From Oncomelania hupensis (lineage: Eukaryota; Mollusca; Gastropoda; Littorinimorpha; Pomatiopsidae), in the NCBI GenBank assembly GCA_036898135.1, contig CM072511.1, positions 163,199,564 to 163,263,563 on the forward strand: DNA of 64,000 nucleotides, given 5' to 3'. Position numbers and translations under genes: made by a program. Below are positions 34,455 to 45,759 of this stretch, one piece after another. Positions within the stretch are counted from its first letter, which is position 1. Every line of letters starts with the position of its first letter. The notes beneath the pieces are model-generated. The model saw nothing but the letters and a program-made list of their open reading frames with translations, made no database searches and had not been told where the DNA came from.

Positions 34455-34638
34455 TCACCAATACAAGCTTAGAACTCAATAGTTAAGCCGCGCAGTTCGG
34501 GATATCAGCACTGAGGCATTTGTTCTTCAACAAGAAAAGGAAACTTATAGTAAGACTGTTCGGTTGTGGCACTGAGATCACTTAGTCCTACCAACACTAA
34601 AAAAAGGACAGTGGATAAGTTGCCATATATAGATATTT

Positions 34639-34705
34639 TGGTCCTGATTTGGCTCGGAAGAGTCCGCTGGACCTAAAACAATAACCATGTAATGTAATGC
34701 AATGT
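34639..34705 (+). mobile_element. Very short 5'-truncated copy of the ~570-bp retroposon with 15-bp TSD
   Basis: Only the last 67 bp of the family plus its (TGTAA)n tail, flanked by catatatagatattt at 34624-34638 and 34706-34720. A perfect TSD with extreme 5' truncation is the signature of target-primed reverse transcription. Confidence 0.85.
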
Positions 34706-34784
34706 CATATATAGATATTTAAACTACAAGAAGAAAAAGAAAAAATTGGGATACAGAAAGAAAACAACAAGAATAGCAAAAAAA

Positions 34785-34934
34785 AGAAAGAAAGAAAGAA
34801 AGAAAGAAAAAAAGAAAGAAGAAGAAGAAGAAGAAGAAGAAGAAGAAGAAGAAGAAGAAGAAGAAGAAGAAGAAGAAGAAGAAGAAGAAGAAGAAGAAGA
34901 AGAAGAAGAAGAAGAAGAAGAAGAAGAAGAAGAT
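34785..34934. repeat. (AAAG)n then (AAG)n microsatellite
   Basis: Short aaag tetramers followed by about 40 gaa triplets. Confidence 0.95.
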
Positions 34935-35482
34935 TTAGGTAAATATAAGAATGTACGAATCATCGGACCTAGAAAGACTTGAAATGAAAAATATAAAACT
35001 GATGATTGCTGGATAGAAGGTAGACTTTTACTGTGTCGAGCTTAGAGCGCGGTAGGTAAAGTCTATTCATTCAACCAGTGTGTCGCGTGTGTTCAGTAGA
35101 CAATAACTATCACTCAATCACGTCCTGTCTTGATTTTCTTTTTCTTTTTTTTAAAATTTATTTATTTTTTTTTACAATCCTGTCTATCTCAACAATGGTG
35201 ATTGAAATCACACTCAACTCTTTTGTGGAAGATCCAATAAATAATGATGGCGCCACACGAAGGCACAAGGATCGCTGTCTCAATCTGGAGAGAGGGGGTT
35301 AAGTAGAGAGAGGAGGAGATAGGTAAGGAAGGGGAAAATGCAGGGGTGACGGGTGGAAAGGTAGCGGTGGGAGGGGGGGGGCCTGAGGATGGAAGGGAGG
35401 CCCGGGGGAGGGGGTAAGGGGGGGGGGCGGTGGAGGGGATGGATGGTTATGCAACAAAAAAGTGTGAACTGCCGAACACCAA
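34935..35482. other. No gene seen; T-rich and G-rich runs
   Basis: A T-rich patch at 35135-35180 and a G-rich low-complexity patch at 35340-35445. Unassigned. Confidence 0.4.
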
Positions 35483-36363
35483 TTAGTTATTCATTGTTTA
35501 TAGGGTCCAGCGGAGAGCAAAGAGCCGAATCGTGACCACAAAATCAGGACCACAACTTGGTTGAAAGAAGACTCACCCGTGATCCGTATTAAAGATCTGC
35601 TGGAATTCGAAACAACCCTAGTGGTAACACTGAAGGCACTCCACCAGCCGGTCACTTTACAATAAAGGCATCTCACGCAGGGTACGCTGAGGCTATACTC
35701 TAATTTATCGAACCCCCGTTTACAAAACACAAAATAGAATATAAACATCTTTATAAAATATCAACAAAACGCCTACATATAAAATGCCTACATTGCTAAA
35801 TAATAATATCATAGAAAGCACTAGAGACCAATTGGCAGAAAGCGTCTAAAATTCCCAAGCTGACCCAACAATGAGGAGTTTGGGAAGAGTTTTCAAACAC
35901 CGTTTTTCTCCCTCTACAGCAGGTGTCGTCACCGGTGATTATCGAACTTTTAGTCACTCTCCTATTATGGAAACTGTTAGTCCCACTTTTAATAATAAAG
36001 CCTATTCGTATGGAAGCCTACCTAGGTCTGCTTACAGTTTTAACGTGGTCCTGATAGGATTCGTATATCACCCTGACCATTGGGGGCTTTTAAATTAAAT
36101 CCTTAATGCACAATTAAATTCTTAATTGATAGTCCCCTATATGCTAGGTGTCGAGAACTATAAACGTAACTAATGTGAACGAGAGTTTTCAAGAAAAAAG
36201 GTGGCGAAGAAGAAGATAGTACATGTACAGTAGATTGATAGAGCAGATTAGGAATGAGAAAGAACAAAGAAGAAAGACAGCGACAGTGGTAATTTAAAAC
36301 ACTAAAATTCCAGAAAGTGGGGATACTATTTATACAGAAACCCCCGGTACCCACAAAGGGGTT
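35483..36363 (-). mobile_element. ~570-bp retroposon copy split by a 285-bp insertion
   Basis: The 3' part is 35483-35896 and the 5' part 36182-36363. Joined across the insertion they are colinear with the complete copy. The tail is the ggtccagcgg / gttattcattgtttat type. Several deletions make it an older copy. Confidence 0.75.
35897..36181. mobile_element. Unknown 285-bp insertion with 11-bp TSD
   Basis: Agagttttcaa is present at 35886-35896 and 36182-36192 around sequence not found elsewhere in the window. The ends (acaccgtttttctccc ... aactaatgtgaacg) show no clear terminal inverted repeat or tail. There is no coding frame except a 75-codon one without recognised content. Confidence 0.6.
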
Positions 36364-37331
36364 GGGGGGGGGGGGGGGGGACAGCGCCAGTTACTTGATA
36401 AAAAAAACCCAAACGTCAGACGACGGACGATCATACGCTACTCTCGTCACTATTAGACAACGCCAGATAAGCAGTTAAATGTTACCTCTGACAAGATAAC
36501 AATACGTTTTGTTTCATTAAAATGCAGCTCTGTTTATACACATCACAAGCCATTTTCTATAGGGAGTTACTTTTCAACCACCCCGTAAGCTGACTGGATT
36601 TGCAACGCCTTGAACTGGCGTTGACGTCGCCGCATATCCGTGTTATTATTGAAAAGTCTGTTGTTTCATTATGTAAACTATAATACAAGAACTCTTAGTG
36701 ACCGAGCGACATGTTGTCCTTGTAGTGTTTTAAAACTGTTTTGTATTGTTTTGTTTTCTGATGACAGAAATAAACGATAAAGGCTGCACTTGAAGTGACA
36801 TCGTCGCCAATTCTGTTCTTTATAAAGACTGTATGTTGTTTGACATTACCAAGTCATTGTGTACACGATATTTTGCTGAACTATTATTGACACCGCTACC
36901 GTCGGCTGCTACATATTATGTTGTTATTATAAAGTCTGTTGGGTAATGGCTGGAGTTATGAAATTCTCGCATGTTAGCTGGCAGGCTGATGGAAGTGTCT
37001 CAGTAGAGGTCGTCTAGCGAGGCGGGTTCCAATTTCCAAATTCATCTGATATTTTTCTTACCCTCACACCCTCATAATAACTCTTCAATCGTTGGTTCAC
37101 TTATCCTGTGTCGCCACAGCGCCACGTTAAAAGAATCGGTCAAAGTGTCAGAAGAGCAAGCATGTGACACGCTCTATATATAAAAGGTTAAAATTTTTAA
37201 ATTGTGATTAGGATTGGTTGGTTCACCTCCATCCACCACTCCCCCACCCTCACCCCCCACACCCCCACACCTTGTCAAGCGCAGTGAGCGCTTCCTTAAC
37301 CAAAAGTAGTAATGCGCTATACAAATGGTCA
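36364..37331. other. No gene seen
   Basis: Starts with a G18-type run (36366-36380). Around 36600-36960 a ttattattgaaaagtctgttg-type word recurs (36640, 36930). The right end (37270-37330) has an agcgcagtgagcgc / aatgcgctatacaaatg word typical of LINE/SINE 3' ends leading into the ATT tract. Confidence 0.4.

Positions 37332-37426
<95 letters not shown>
37332..37426. repeat. (ATT)n microsatellite
   Basis: About 31 pure att triplets directly after an aatgcgctatacaaatggtc word. Probably the tail of a plus-strand LINE or SINE remnant. Confidence 0.9.
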
Positions 37427-37427
<1 letters not shown>

Positions 37428-38027
37428 GAGATGGCTCAGTTGCTCGTGGCGTTTGACAGTGTGCTTGACGCTACAAGTTGGATGCTTGAGTTAGACCCCT
37501 TGATAATGATTTAGTCCTGCAGCCTCGAACCAACCTTTCGGTCTGGTAATGGAACGCTGTTTAAAAAAATGAATTTTTTAGATTATTAATTATTTATAAT
37601 TATTATTAATTAACCAGGTAATTAAATAAAACTGACGCTGGTTTTGTGACGAACACGAGCGCTTTAGTAGTATTTTACAGTATGCAGTGCTCGATAGTTT
37701 CACAATCGCTGTTGCTAATCTGGTGAAAGCATGAGAAACACTGGCAATATATATGCGAATTAGTGCAATAAGTTTAGTTTTTGAAGTTGAAAATTATTCT
37801 CTGGGTTGGCGAACTACTGCCTACGTACAGCAATAAGTTTTGCAATGTCGTCGTGGCCTTTGAAAGTAATTTTTTTTTAAATGTTATTGTGGGGATGATA
37901 TTGTTGCCGCTGATTATGACGATCATGTCGAATGCTGACATATTTATTGGTTGTTTGTTTATCGATGTATGCGGCATGTTGTAATGGGGCGATTCATACA
38001 TTTGTATAAATGGACACCCTGAGGTAG
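37427..38027. other. No gene seen
   Basis: AT-rich unassigned DNA. A 109-codon minus frame overlaps a 67-codon plus frame; neither has recognised features. Confidence 0.35.
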
Positions 38028-38598
38028 TGTTACGTTTGCGACACGCACGATAGTATGTATGAGACGCGCACGCTAGATCCGATCGTTTTATTTTGCAAAG
38101 CATTCAATAACAGAATGTATTTTACCTTTGATTTAATTTTGCGTTGTTGTTAGAAGAAGCTTTGTATAATGTTGATAATTTTCATTGGTCGATATTATTG
38201 GAACATTTTCTAGGGTTGCTTGTTTACTATCGATCGAAGCGTCTAGATAGATCTGCTGGTGACTGAGAGCTTCGCCATCCTAAAGAAAGTTGTATGACGT
38301 AAGACAGTGATGACAAATGTTATTGTGATTGGTTATAATTGCGTCACGCTGGAATGTTCCAACGTTATCTAGAGTATAGAAAAGCAATATAATTGATGCA
38401 CTGTGTCTGAAGAGAAAAGAAAGTGAAAAAGCGAGTTGTTGATGCACGCTGAATAAAGTTGGAAAACTTCACACGACGACTCCTGCCTTGTTGCTGAGTG
38501 AACAGGTTGCGTGGATAAACGAATCCGAGTTACACTTATCAGGATTCAAGCATCGGGGCTGAATCAACTACTGATAAAAACCAACAACGAGTGTAACA
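38028..38598 (+). mobile_element. Candidate solo LTR
   Basis: A 571-bp unit with 6-bp inverted ends (tgttac ... gtaaca). It has a TATA-like agtatagaaaagc near 38372 and an AATAAA signal at 38451, in the order expected of U3-R-U5. No second LTR, internal region or convincing 5-bp TSD was found (ggtag left, aatag right). It may be an old solo LTR or an LTR-like coincidence. Confidence 0.4.
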
Positions 38599-38825
38599 AA
38601 TAGTTGAAGAGTGAGGGACGCAAAAGACTTGTCAACTGTTCGTTATTGTTTAAGAAGGGACCCCTCAGCGCCGTGGAGGAATGGCGTATCGTTAGTCAGT
38701 CTGGGTCTGGGTCTGGGTCTGTCAACTTTCTAGGAGGTGCCGCAATGGACCTTTGGCAAGATCGGTGTGGCCTTGATGAAGATGGCTTCCATTAATTTCT
38801 TTGTATTTCTTCCTCCCTATTTTGT

Positions 38826-39384
38826 CGCACACACAACTGCTGCCCTGGCGAAGTTGAAGCCAATTTGGACAGACAGGACCACAAGCCTACATTCCAATGT
38901 AAGATTGCTGCGCTCACTTGTCATCTCCATCTTCCTATACGCTTGCGAAACATGGACCCTCACGCGCATATCTACAACGAAGAATACAAAGCATGGAGAT
39001 GAGGTGCTACAGAAGACTTCTGGGCATTTCCAATACCCAGCACATCACCAACGACGAAGTCCGACAGACCATCACACAATCCATTGGACAACACGATGAC
39101 CTGCTCACAGCAGTGAAAAAAGGAAACTCCGATGGTATGGCCACGTCACCAGATCATCAGGTCTTGCAAAGATCATCCTGCAAGGCACAGTGCAAGGAGG
39201 TAAAAGAAGAGAGAGAGACCGAAGAAGAGGTTGGAGGACAACATTCGAGAATGGATTGGTTTGACACTGAACGAAACCATCAGGGTTGCTGAGGACAGGG
39301 AAAGATTGAGTACGCTGGTTAAACGATCATCTGTGGTGCCCCTACGACCTTCGAGTAACGGGATAGGATAGGATAGGATAGGAG
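38826..39384 (+). pseudogene. 5'-truncated RTE-like LINE copy
   Basis: Matches the last ~180 codons and 3' end of the intact LINE (TAALAKLKPIWTDRTTSLHS; LRSLVISIFLYACETWTL; RRIQSMEMRCYRRLLGIS; DEVRQTITQSIGQHDDLL) but in shifted frames, so at least two frameshifts. Ends gggataggataggatagg. Confidence 0.85.
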
Positions 39385-39654
39385 GACCTGTCCAGTTGTT
39401 TTTGTTTTGGTTTCCTTTGTAATGCGTTTTATAAGCTTCAAATATTCTCGTGTGGTGAAAATTAAGTGTGTATGGAGGAATTTTGATGAAGTCTACACTT
39501 TTTCATATTTGGTATTGTAAAATCATAGTGGAATGGATTAGAAGGCTTGGTTGAGGAAGGTAATATTTTGCAAGTTTACTTATTAATCTGATGAATAAAT
39601 GTTCGAGGAATAAATGAAATAGTAATTTTCTAGATTTGTTTCGTAGTTTTGTTA

Positions 39655-40217
39655 ACACCCGTTACGATGCCGGCGTTTTCTGTAAAAATAGTTTCCCCGC
39701 TTTGTGGAAATTTAGTGCTTTAAATTACCACTGTTTCTGTAATTTTCATTTGTTCTTTCTCATTCCTAATCTGTTCTATCAGTCTGTTATCTTCTTTTTT
39801 TTTCCTCACCTAGTCACATAGCTCTTTTTTTGAAAACTCCTCATTTGTGTATGAGCTTGAGAGGATGTTGGACACTTTCTGCCAATTGGTCACTAGGGCT
39901 TTCTATGGTATTATTGTTTAGCAGTGTAGGCATTTTATATGTATGTGTTTTGTTGATTTTTCATAATGATGTTTATATTCTATTTTGTTTTTGTAAACGG
40001 GGGTTTGATAAATTAGAGAGCCTCAGTGTTCCTTGCATGGGATGCCTTTATTGTAAAGTAACCGGCTGGTGGAGTTCCTTTAGAGTTAAGCCTACCATTG
40101 TTTCAGCAGATGTTTTATTCAGATCAGGGGTGTGCCCTCTTTCAACCAAGTTGTGGTCCAGATTCGGCTCTTGAAGTCCGCTTGACCCTCTAAGCAATGA
40201 CTAACTAACTAACTAAC
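39655..40217 (+). mobile_element. ~570-bp retroposon family, complete copy with 11-bp TSD
   Basis: tagttttgtta at 39644-39654 and 40218-40228 brackets a 563-bp copy beginning acacccgttacgatgccggc and ending tccgcttgaccctctaagca plus (CTAA)n. This confirms the 5' boundary seen at 33773-34343. Confidence 0.85.
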
Positions 40218-40228
40218 TAGTTTTGTTA

Positions 40229-40463
40229 CATTACTGATGTTGAACTATGTGGTAGTTTATTCTTTTTCCTTCTCGTCCTCTGCTGGGTCTTAGGAAAAGT
40301 CGGTTGCATGTTTGAAAGATAGAAATTGTTTGTCCTTTTTATATATTAGGCCTATTTATCATTTCATAAATATATATTCCTATGTATTAAAGAAAAAACT
40401 AACTTTCAACCTTCACACACACACACACACACACACGCACACACACGCAAGCACGCGCGCTCA

Positions 40464-40498
<35 letters not shown>

Positions 40499-41400
40499 CA
40501 CAGGAAGAAAAGGGGAGGGTAGTAATACAAGAGTGTTACAACGGTCTCCACTTTCAAGACGTTGCCTAGTTCCTAAATGAGTTTCTGTGTGCGAATTGTT
40601 TACATTCAAGGCATGTAGTCATGTGTGTGTCTTAGTGCGCGCGTGTGCGTGTGAGTTTGTGTGTGTGTGTGTGTGCGTGTGTGTGTGTGCGTGTGTGTGT
40701 GTGTGTGGTGTAGCAATAAAACAACAAAGCCAGCGAAACAGGTTCATTGACGGGCGCCATGTCGGGGCTCTTTCATTCACAGCGCCTCTTGTTTTATCGC
40801 AAATCATTCCGCACAAAGGCTGCCTTGTGCTTTCTACATCAAGATGCCGACGCCAGGAAAAAAAAAGTTCCGTAATTGCGTAAGAATACACGCTTTCGTA
40901 GCAAAAAGAAATCACTCGCGTAGGGGGGGGGGGGGGGGAGTTTCCCTTTTCTAGTTTGCCTCGGAGCCGTTGCAATGTAAAAGTTCGCGAGATTGTGGAG
41001 AAATAGTCCCGTGTATTGTTTGGGCGGTAGCACAGTTGTTACCTCCGCAGGGTTATTACCAGCAGTTACAATATGTAACGACCATGGTTACAACGCGATG
41101 CCTTCCCTGTTACGCGGCGTAACCAAAAGACATGGCCAGACCAAAGGCGGGTCCGTTGTTGATAAAAGAATGTCCCCCTTTGATCCTCGTTAGAGCATTC
41201 CCGCTATTTCTACCCTGTCCTACGGAGCGCCGCATTGTTGATACAAGAATTCTTGGCGTTGATATCTGCGATGATATTCCCGTCTTGCTATGATATCTTG
41301 CTTCTTTGTTCTAAGTAGTGCGTTGTAGTTGATCTAACAATGATTACCTTTGATCATGCAACTTTCTCCGACATCGCAAACTTTCTGTCTGATCTGAACG
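40229..41400. other. No gene seen; CA and GT microsatellites
   Basis: (CA)n at 40414-40498 and (GT)n at 40622-40708 lie on either side of a short unassigned stretch. A G19-type run is at 40923-40939. The cysteine- and valine-rich frames are microsatellite translations. Confidence 0.5.
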
Positions 41401-41760
41401 AAGACAACGACTACGACAACGACGAAGAAGAAGAACAAGAACAGCAATAACAAGAACAAGAACTATAACTAGAAGAAAAAGGTTAAGAACAAGAACAAGA
41501 ACAAGAACAAAAAGAGCAAGAACAAGAACAAGAAGATGAACGACGAAGACGAAGACGAGGACGAAGACGAAGAAGAAGAAGAAGAAGAACATTACATGAT
41601 TATTGCTTTAGGTCCAGCGGACTCTTCCGAGCCAAATCAGGACCGGAGAAGAAGAAGAAGAAGAAGAAGAAGAAGAAGAAGAAGAAGAAGACCATCTCTA
41701 CCAATAGCAAAATAACAACAGCAATAACAACAACAATGACGAAGAAGAAGAAGAACAAGA
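41401..41760. repeat. Purine-rich (GAA/CAA)n microsatellite with retroposon inserted
   Basis: Mixed gaa, caa and gac triplets over ~360 bp. At 41590-41646 a 57-bp 3' end of the ~570-bp retroposon (minus orientation, attacatgattattgcttta then ggtccagcgg) interrupts the tract. Confidence 0.85.
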
Positions 41761-42211
41761 ACATGAAGAAAACGGATACAGGAAGTTTCGACGGATTGCA
41801 TGTTAGACGAAAAAAATGGGAAGTTTCGATCGAAATCTAAAAGTCGTCAAGGTCTTTTGGATGTTTGGATGGAGGTTTAGCTTTCTGGAAATGTCGGCGA
41901 AGGTCTAAGAAAAAAAGTTGCCATCTGGCTGTAAAACTGTCCAATAATTAATATTCCTGCCTATGCGGTCATTTATCAGCCTTGAATTTTTTCCCCGTGA
42001 AGGTTGCCTCCCTTGACTCGACTTTCGTTTTTATCTCGTAAACTTTCTCTGAACTGAGTGACCTTTTCACAAAATAAACAATGCGGCAGAAGCTTTATTT
42101 CAGTCTATTTCTTTTCTGCCTAAATTTACAAGCATAAACATTAGTAGTATGATTAAAACGTAAACAACTTTCTTTATCCAAAGACATTCCATACTATTAT
42201 AAAACAAGCAA
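41761..42211. other. No gene seen
   Basis: Unassigned DNA between the purine tract and the ~700-bp repeat. Confidence 0.35.
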
Positions 42212-42890
42212 TTCACAACTTTCCGGCACCTCTCATAAAAACTCGTGGGTATCGCCATTATAAATTAAAACGAGGTTAGCATGAAACCAAGTTTCGGTCT
42301 AGCTTGTTTTGCTTTTATCAAAGCTTGATGCGTGACTTTTAAATATGGCAAATTGCCGAAAACGACGATTGTTAGAGCCAGAAAACGAGTCGGTGGAGAA
42401 AGTACATGCTCAGTGAAAGGATGCAAAAAACAATCGTAGAGGCCTGTATTTGTGGCGACTTCGGAGGTGCGTCGATCATCGACAGAAAGTGAAACAAGAC
42501 CTGAAGACTCTTGTAGTTTTCCATTGCTTCGCTGTCGCAACCTTCACAAAACACGAAGTAACTGACTATATGTTAGGCGAGCGTTGTGGCCAAGTGGGCT
42601 AAGGCGGGACTAACTTGCCTTGTCCACAAGCTAGAAACCAATGGTGCCTGACAGGTGTGGGTTCGAGCCAGCATCTGGGCGTTATGTTTTTCCGAATATT
42701 TTTCAAAAATTCACAAATAATGTTAGGTAGCCGTAGGTAGGGTTTAGGCGCGCCACTGGCGATAGAAAGGGATAATAAACTGCAGAAAAAAAAATAAAAA
42801 TATGTGAGGGTGAAGAGAAAAAAACCGGAAGTATGTTTTATAGAGGGGATTCCCGTTGGTGCATAGGATAGCAGAAAAGTGTGAATAGGC
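42212..42890. repeat. ~700-bp composite repeat containing a type-II tRNA-like segment, copy 1
   Basis: Aligned end to end with 60491-61234. 42574-42675 looks like a Leu/Ser-type tRNA head (gttgtggccaagtgggctaa as A box, ggtgtgggttcgagcc as B box, long variable arm). It sits inside the repeat, so it is not a free gene. The ends ttcacaactttcc and agaaaagtgtgaa are weakly inverted, hinting at a DNA element. The minus frames of 91 and 101 codons differ by an in-frame indel between copies; no domain recognised. Confidence 0.65.
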
Positions 42891-43435
42891 CTACAATACA
42901 CAGTCTCTCCCCATCCTTTCCCTGCAAACAGACATAAATATGAAAATTGTACATTACAATGACACAATATAAAAATATATATATATATGAACAACGCTAT
43001 AAGCGGCGAATATTAAAATGGGGAAATCAAAACCAATCCCTCTTGTTTCTGAACTTTTTCGGCTTCCGATTGATAGTGTCTGTGCGAGTCGCAAGGGGAG
43101 AGCATTAAGGTAGAAGGAAAAAACAAAGACATAAGAATTATCTCGCTTTATATCGGCGATGTCGTCTCCAATTTAGGTCGAGGTTGGGTTTTTTCGGCTC
43201 TTCTTTACAATGTTGTGTGTGCGTGGAGGGGGGAGGGTAAAATGAAGGGAGAGGGGGGAGATTCGACGGACCATTTTGGAAGTTTTGACGAACCCGAAAT
43301 TTGAATATTCGACGGATCCTTCGAACAGGCAATTCGTTGAAACTTCCAGTTTTCCCCAAAACGTAGGAGATCCTAATGACAGTGCAACTGATAGCTTTCT
43401 CGGGCCAAACGGAATGACTCCCATTATTCTCTATC
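42891..43435. other. No gene seen
   Basis: Unassigned, with an (AT)n patch near 42974-42989 and a G-rich patch near 43225-43260. Confidence 0.35.
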
Positions 43436-43485
43436 GTACAGCGCCTTGAGCAGCTTCTCAGTTGGAAAAGCGCTATATAAAAACA
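43436..43485 (+). mobile_element. SINE 3' end (GCGCCTTGAGCAGC family)
   Basis: cagcgccttgagcagcttct then ggaaaagcgctatataaaaa, the terminal domain of the SINE at 545-957, without head or body. Confidence 0.6.
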
Positions 43486-43744
43486 ATTTCAAGCCAATTT
43501 TCATCAAAGAATTTCGTATATGACTTCAAGCAACCTCCATTACATTTTTACCAAAGAACCTTGCACAATATTGCTAATAAACCAATTCTTGTAAGCCGCA
43601 GTACCCAAAAAAATTAAAAAAATAAAATACAGAGTCAACTAACTTCCTGAAGATTACGTTCAAAACTCGACCACCTCGCAGTTAAAAAAAAGCGATAATG
43701 GCATTCCAGCGTTTCTGCGTTTCAACCGTTGCGCGGCAAAGAAA
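43486..43744. other. No gene seen
   Basis: AT-rich unassigned DNA leading into the pentamer satellite. Confidence 0.3.
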
Positions 43745-44523
43745 GTGTAGTGTAGTGTAGTGTGTGCATTGTAGTGTAGTGTAGTGTAGTGTAAGGTAGT
43801 GTAGCATAGGGTAGAGTAGGGTAGGGTAGGGTGAGGTAGTGTAGGGTAGGGTAGTGTAGGGTAGGGTAGTGTAGGGTAGGGTAGGGTAGGGTAGTGTAGG
43901 GTAGGGTAGGGTGAGGTAGTGTAGGGTAGGGTAGTGTAGGGTAGGGTAGTGTAGGGTAGGGTAGGGTAGGGTAGGGTAGTGTATGGTAGGGTAGGGTAGT
44001 GTAGCGTAGGGTAGGGTAGGGTGAGGTAGGGTAGGGTAGGGTAGTGAAGTGTAGTGTAGTGTAGTATAGTGTAGTGTAGGGTAGGGTAGGGTAGGGTGAG
44101 GTCATATAGTAGTGTAGGGTAGTATTGTGTAGGGCAAGGCAGTGTAGGGTAGGATAGTATTCTGTAGTGTAGAGTAGGGTAGTGTAGTGTAGAGTAGGGT
44201 AGTGTAGTGTAATGTAGGGTAGTGCAGTGCATAGTAGGGTAGTGTAGTGTAATGTAGGGTAGGGTAGTGTAGTGCAGTTTAGGGTAGGGTAGTGTAGTGT
44301 AATGTAGGGTAGGGTAGTGTAATGTAGGATAGAGTAGATTAGAGTAGTGTAGTGTAGTGTAGTGTAGGGTAGTGTAGTGTAGAATAGAGTAGGGTAGGGT
44401 AGGGTAATGTAATGTAGGGTAGGGTAGTGTAGTGTAATGTAGGGTAGGATAGTGTAGTGTAGAGTAGTGTAGTGTAGTGTAGAGTAGATTAGAGTAGTGT
44501 AGTGTAGGGTAGGGTAGTGTAGT
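43745..44523. repeat. Pentanucleotide satellite of GTAGG/GTAGT units
   Basis: About 155 pentamers, chiefly gtagg and gtagt, with occasional gtaat, gtgag and atagt variants. Since 5 is not a multiple of 3, all minus frames read repeats of Tyr-Pro-Thr-Leu-His type, up to 303 codons. No gene. Confidence 0.95.
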
Positions 44524-44825
44524 CATTCGGAGGAGAGTATAAACCGAGGTATAGTCTGTGCACGCAGGCATTCCATCGCATGGACTTTAAAGATCCTGAC
44601 CCTCATGTCCTAGGGTGAGTGCCGGCTACACAACTACACCCAGCATGCACTAGGTTCCTTCTATCCGTCCCCGGTCGCCATGAATTGTGCTCAGTCGTCT
44701 TGGCGTCAGGCCGTGCGCCCAAAGGATGCAGTTGGGCGCCTCGGGCGGCCTGAGATAGATCCTGTATCGACCAGCGCCTTGAGCAGCCCTTGAACTGGAA
44801 AAGCGCTATAAAAATTGGAATGTAT
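44524..44825 (+). mobile_element. SINE (GCGCCTTGAGCAGC family), head missing
   Basis: Body and 3' domain of the SINE at 545-957 in plus orientation, ending ggaaaagcgctataaaaatt. The 5' end abuts the pentamer satellite. Confidence 0.7.
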
Positions 44826-45295
44826 TTATTTCACAAATAAGTATACTTTTAACAGAGTTATTTCTTGTTGTAAGCTTATTTTTATGTGGGGCAACACTGA
44901 CTGTGAATGTTAAAAGGATATGACAATGGCCAATGGGGCGTGAGGAAAGTGGGTCACTTTAAACCAGAGGACGAGACCCAAGGGGGTAAAACACCCGATT
45001 AAAAGGTCCTCTTTTTATGTATTTCGCTAAAAAGCTTCTTCAACAAGTCAAAACCAAATTATTATCTCCACAAAGATATCCCCCACCACCCCACCTCCTC
45101 CCCCAGTTCAGGGGCTGACATTGACTCAGTCAAAGCTAGAAGTCTGCCAAGACTTCTCAAAATTTTACAACTTGCACACCCAATGGTACAGAAACGTGTG
45201 TTCAGGTGTTGAAACACTGTGCACAAATCAGTGAAACTTGAAACAATCTAGTACCAAACATACGAAAGGGTACGACGGAATTAGAAGAAAAAGAA
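44826..45295. other. No gene seen; fragment shared with 27.8 kb
   Basis: 44872-44965 resembles 27755-27850 (gttgtaagct, gcaacactgactgtgaat). The rest is unassigned. Confidence 0.4.
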
Positions 45296-45372
45296 GACGG
45301 AATTAGAAGAAGAAGAAGAAGAAGAAGAAGAAGAAGAAGAAGAAGAAGAAGAAGAAGAAGAAGAAGAAGGAA
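45296..45372. repeat. (AAG)n microsatellite
   Basis: About 24 gaa triplets followed by (aagg)n to about 45395. Confidence 0.95.
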
Positions 45373-45410
45373 GGAAGGAAGGAAGGAAGGAGGGAGGGGA
45401 AAAAAAGAAG

Positions 45411-45512
45411 TGGCCGGGTAGCACAGTTGACAGAGGTCCTGGTTTGCTAAACCGAAGGTCGCGGGGTTGAACCCAGCTGGGGTACTCCGGTTTCCTCCCT
45501 TCCTTTAATAAT
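45411..45512 (+). mobile_element. tRNA-derived SINE
   Basis: ggccgggtagcacagttgac (A-box region) and cgcggggttgaacccagc (B-box region), then ctccggtttcctcccttcct at the 3' end. That end is shared with the minus-strand SINE at 61619-61779. Confidence 0.6.
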
Positions 45513-45643
45513 GCTATTTGATGCAGAAGTCAAACTCAGTTTCCAAAATTAAAATTTATTTCTCTTACGCATCCTGTACTCGCGATCTCTCCAGATTGCT
45601 GCTCTTTAAGTTCGATTGAAAAAAAAGCGCGCGATAGCATCCT

Positions 45644-45746
<103 letters not shown>

Positions 45747-45759
45747 AGGAGGAGGAGGA

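Noticed and set aside
42574..42675. Leu/Ser tRNA gene
   Set aside because: It lies inside a ~700-bp repeat with a second copy at 60866-60968, and stem pairing is poor.
43660..44571. 303-codon Tyr/Pro/Leu/His-rich frame
   Set aside because: A translation of the pentamer satellite; frame-independent.
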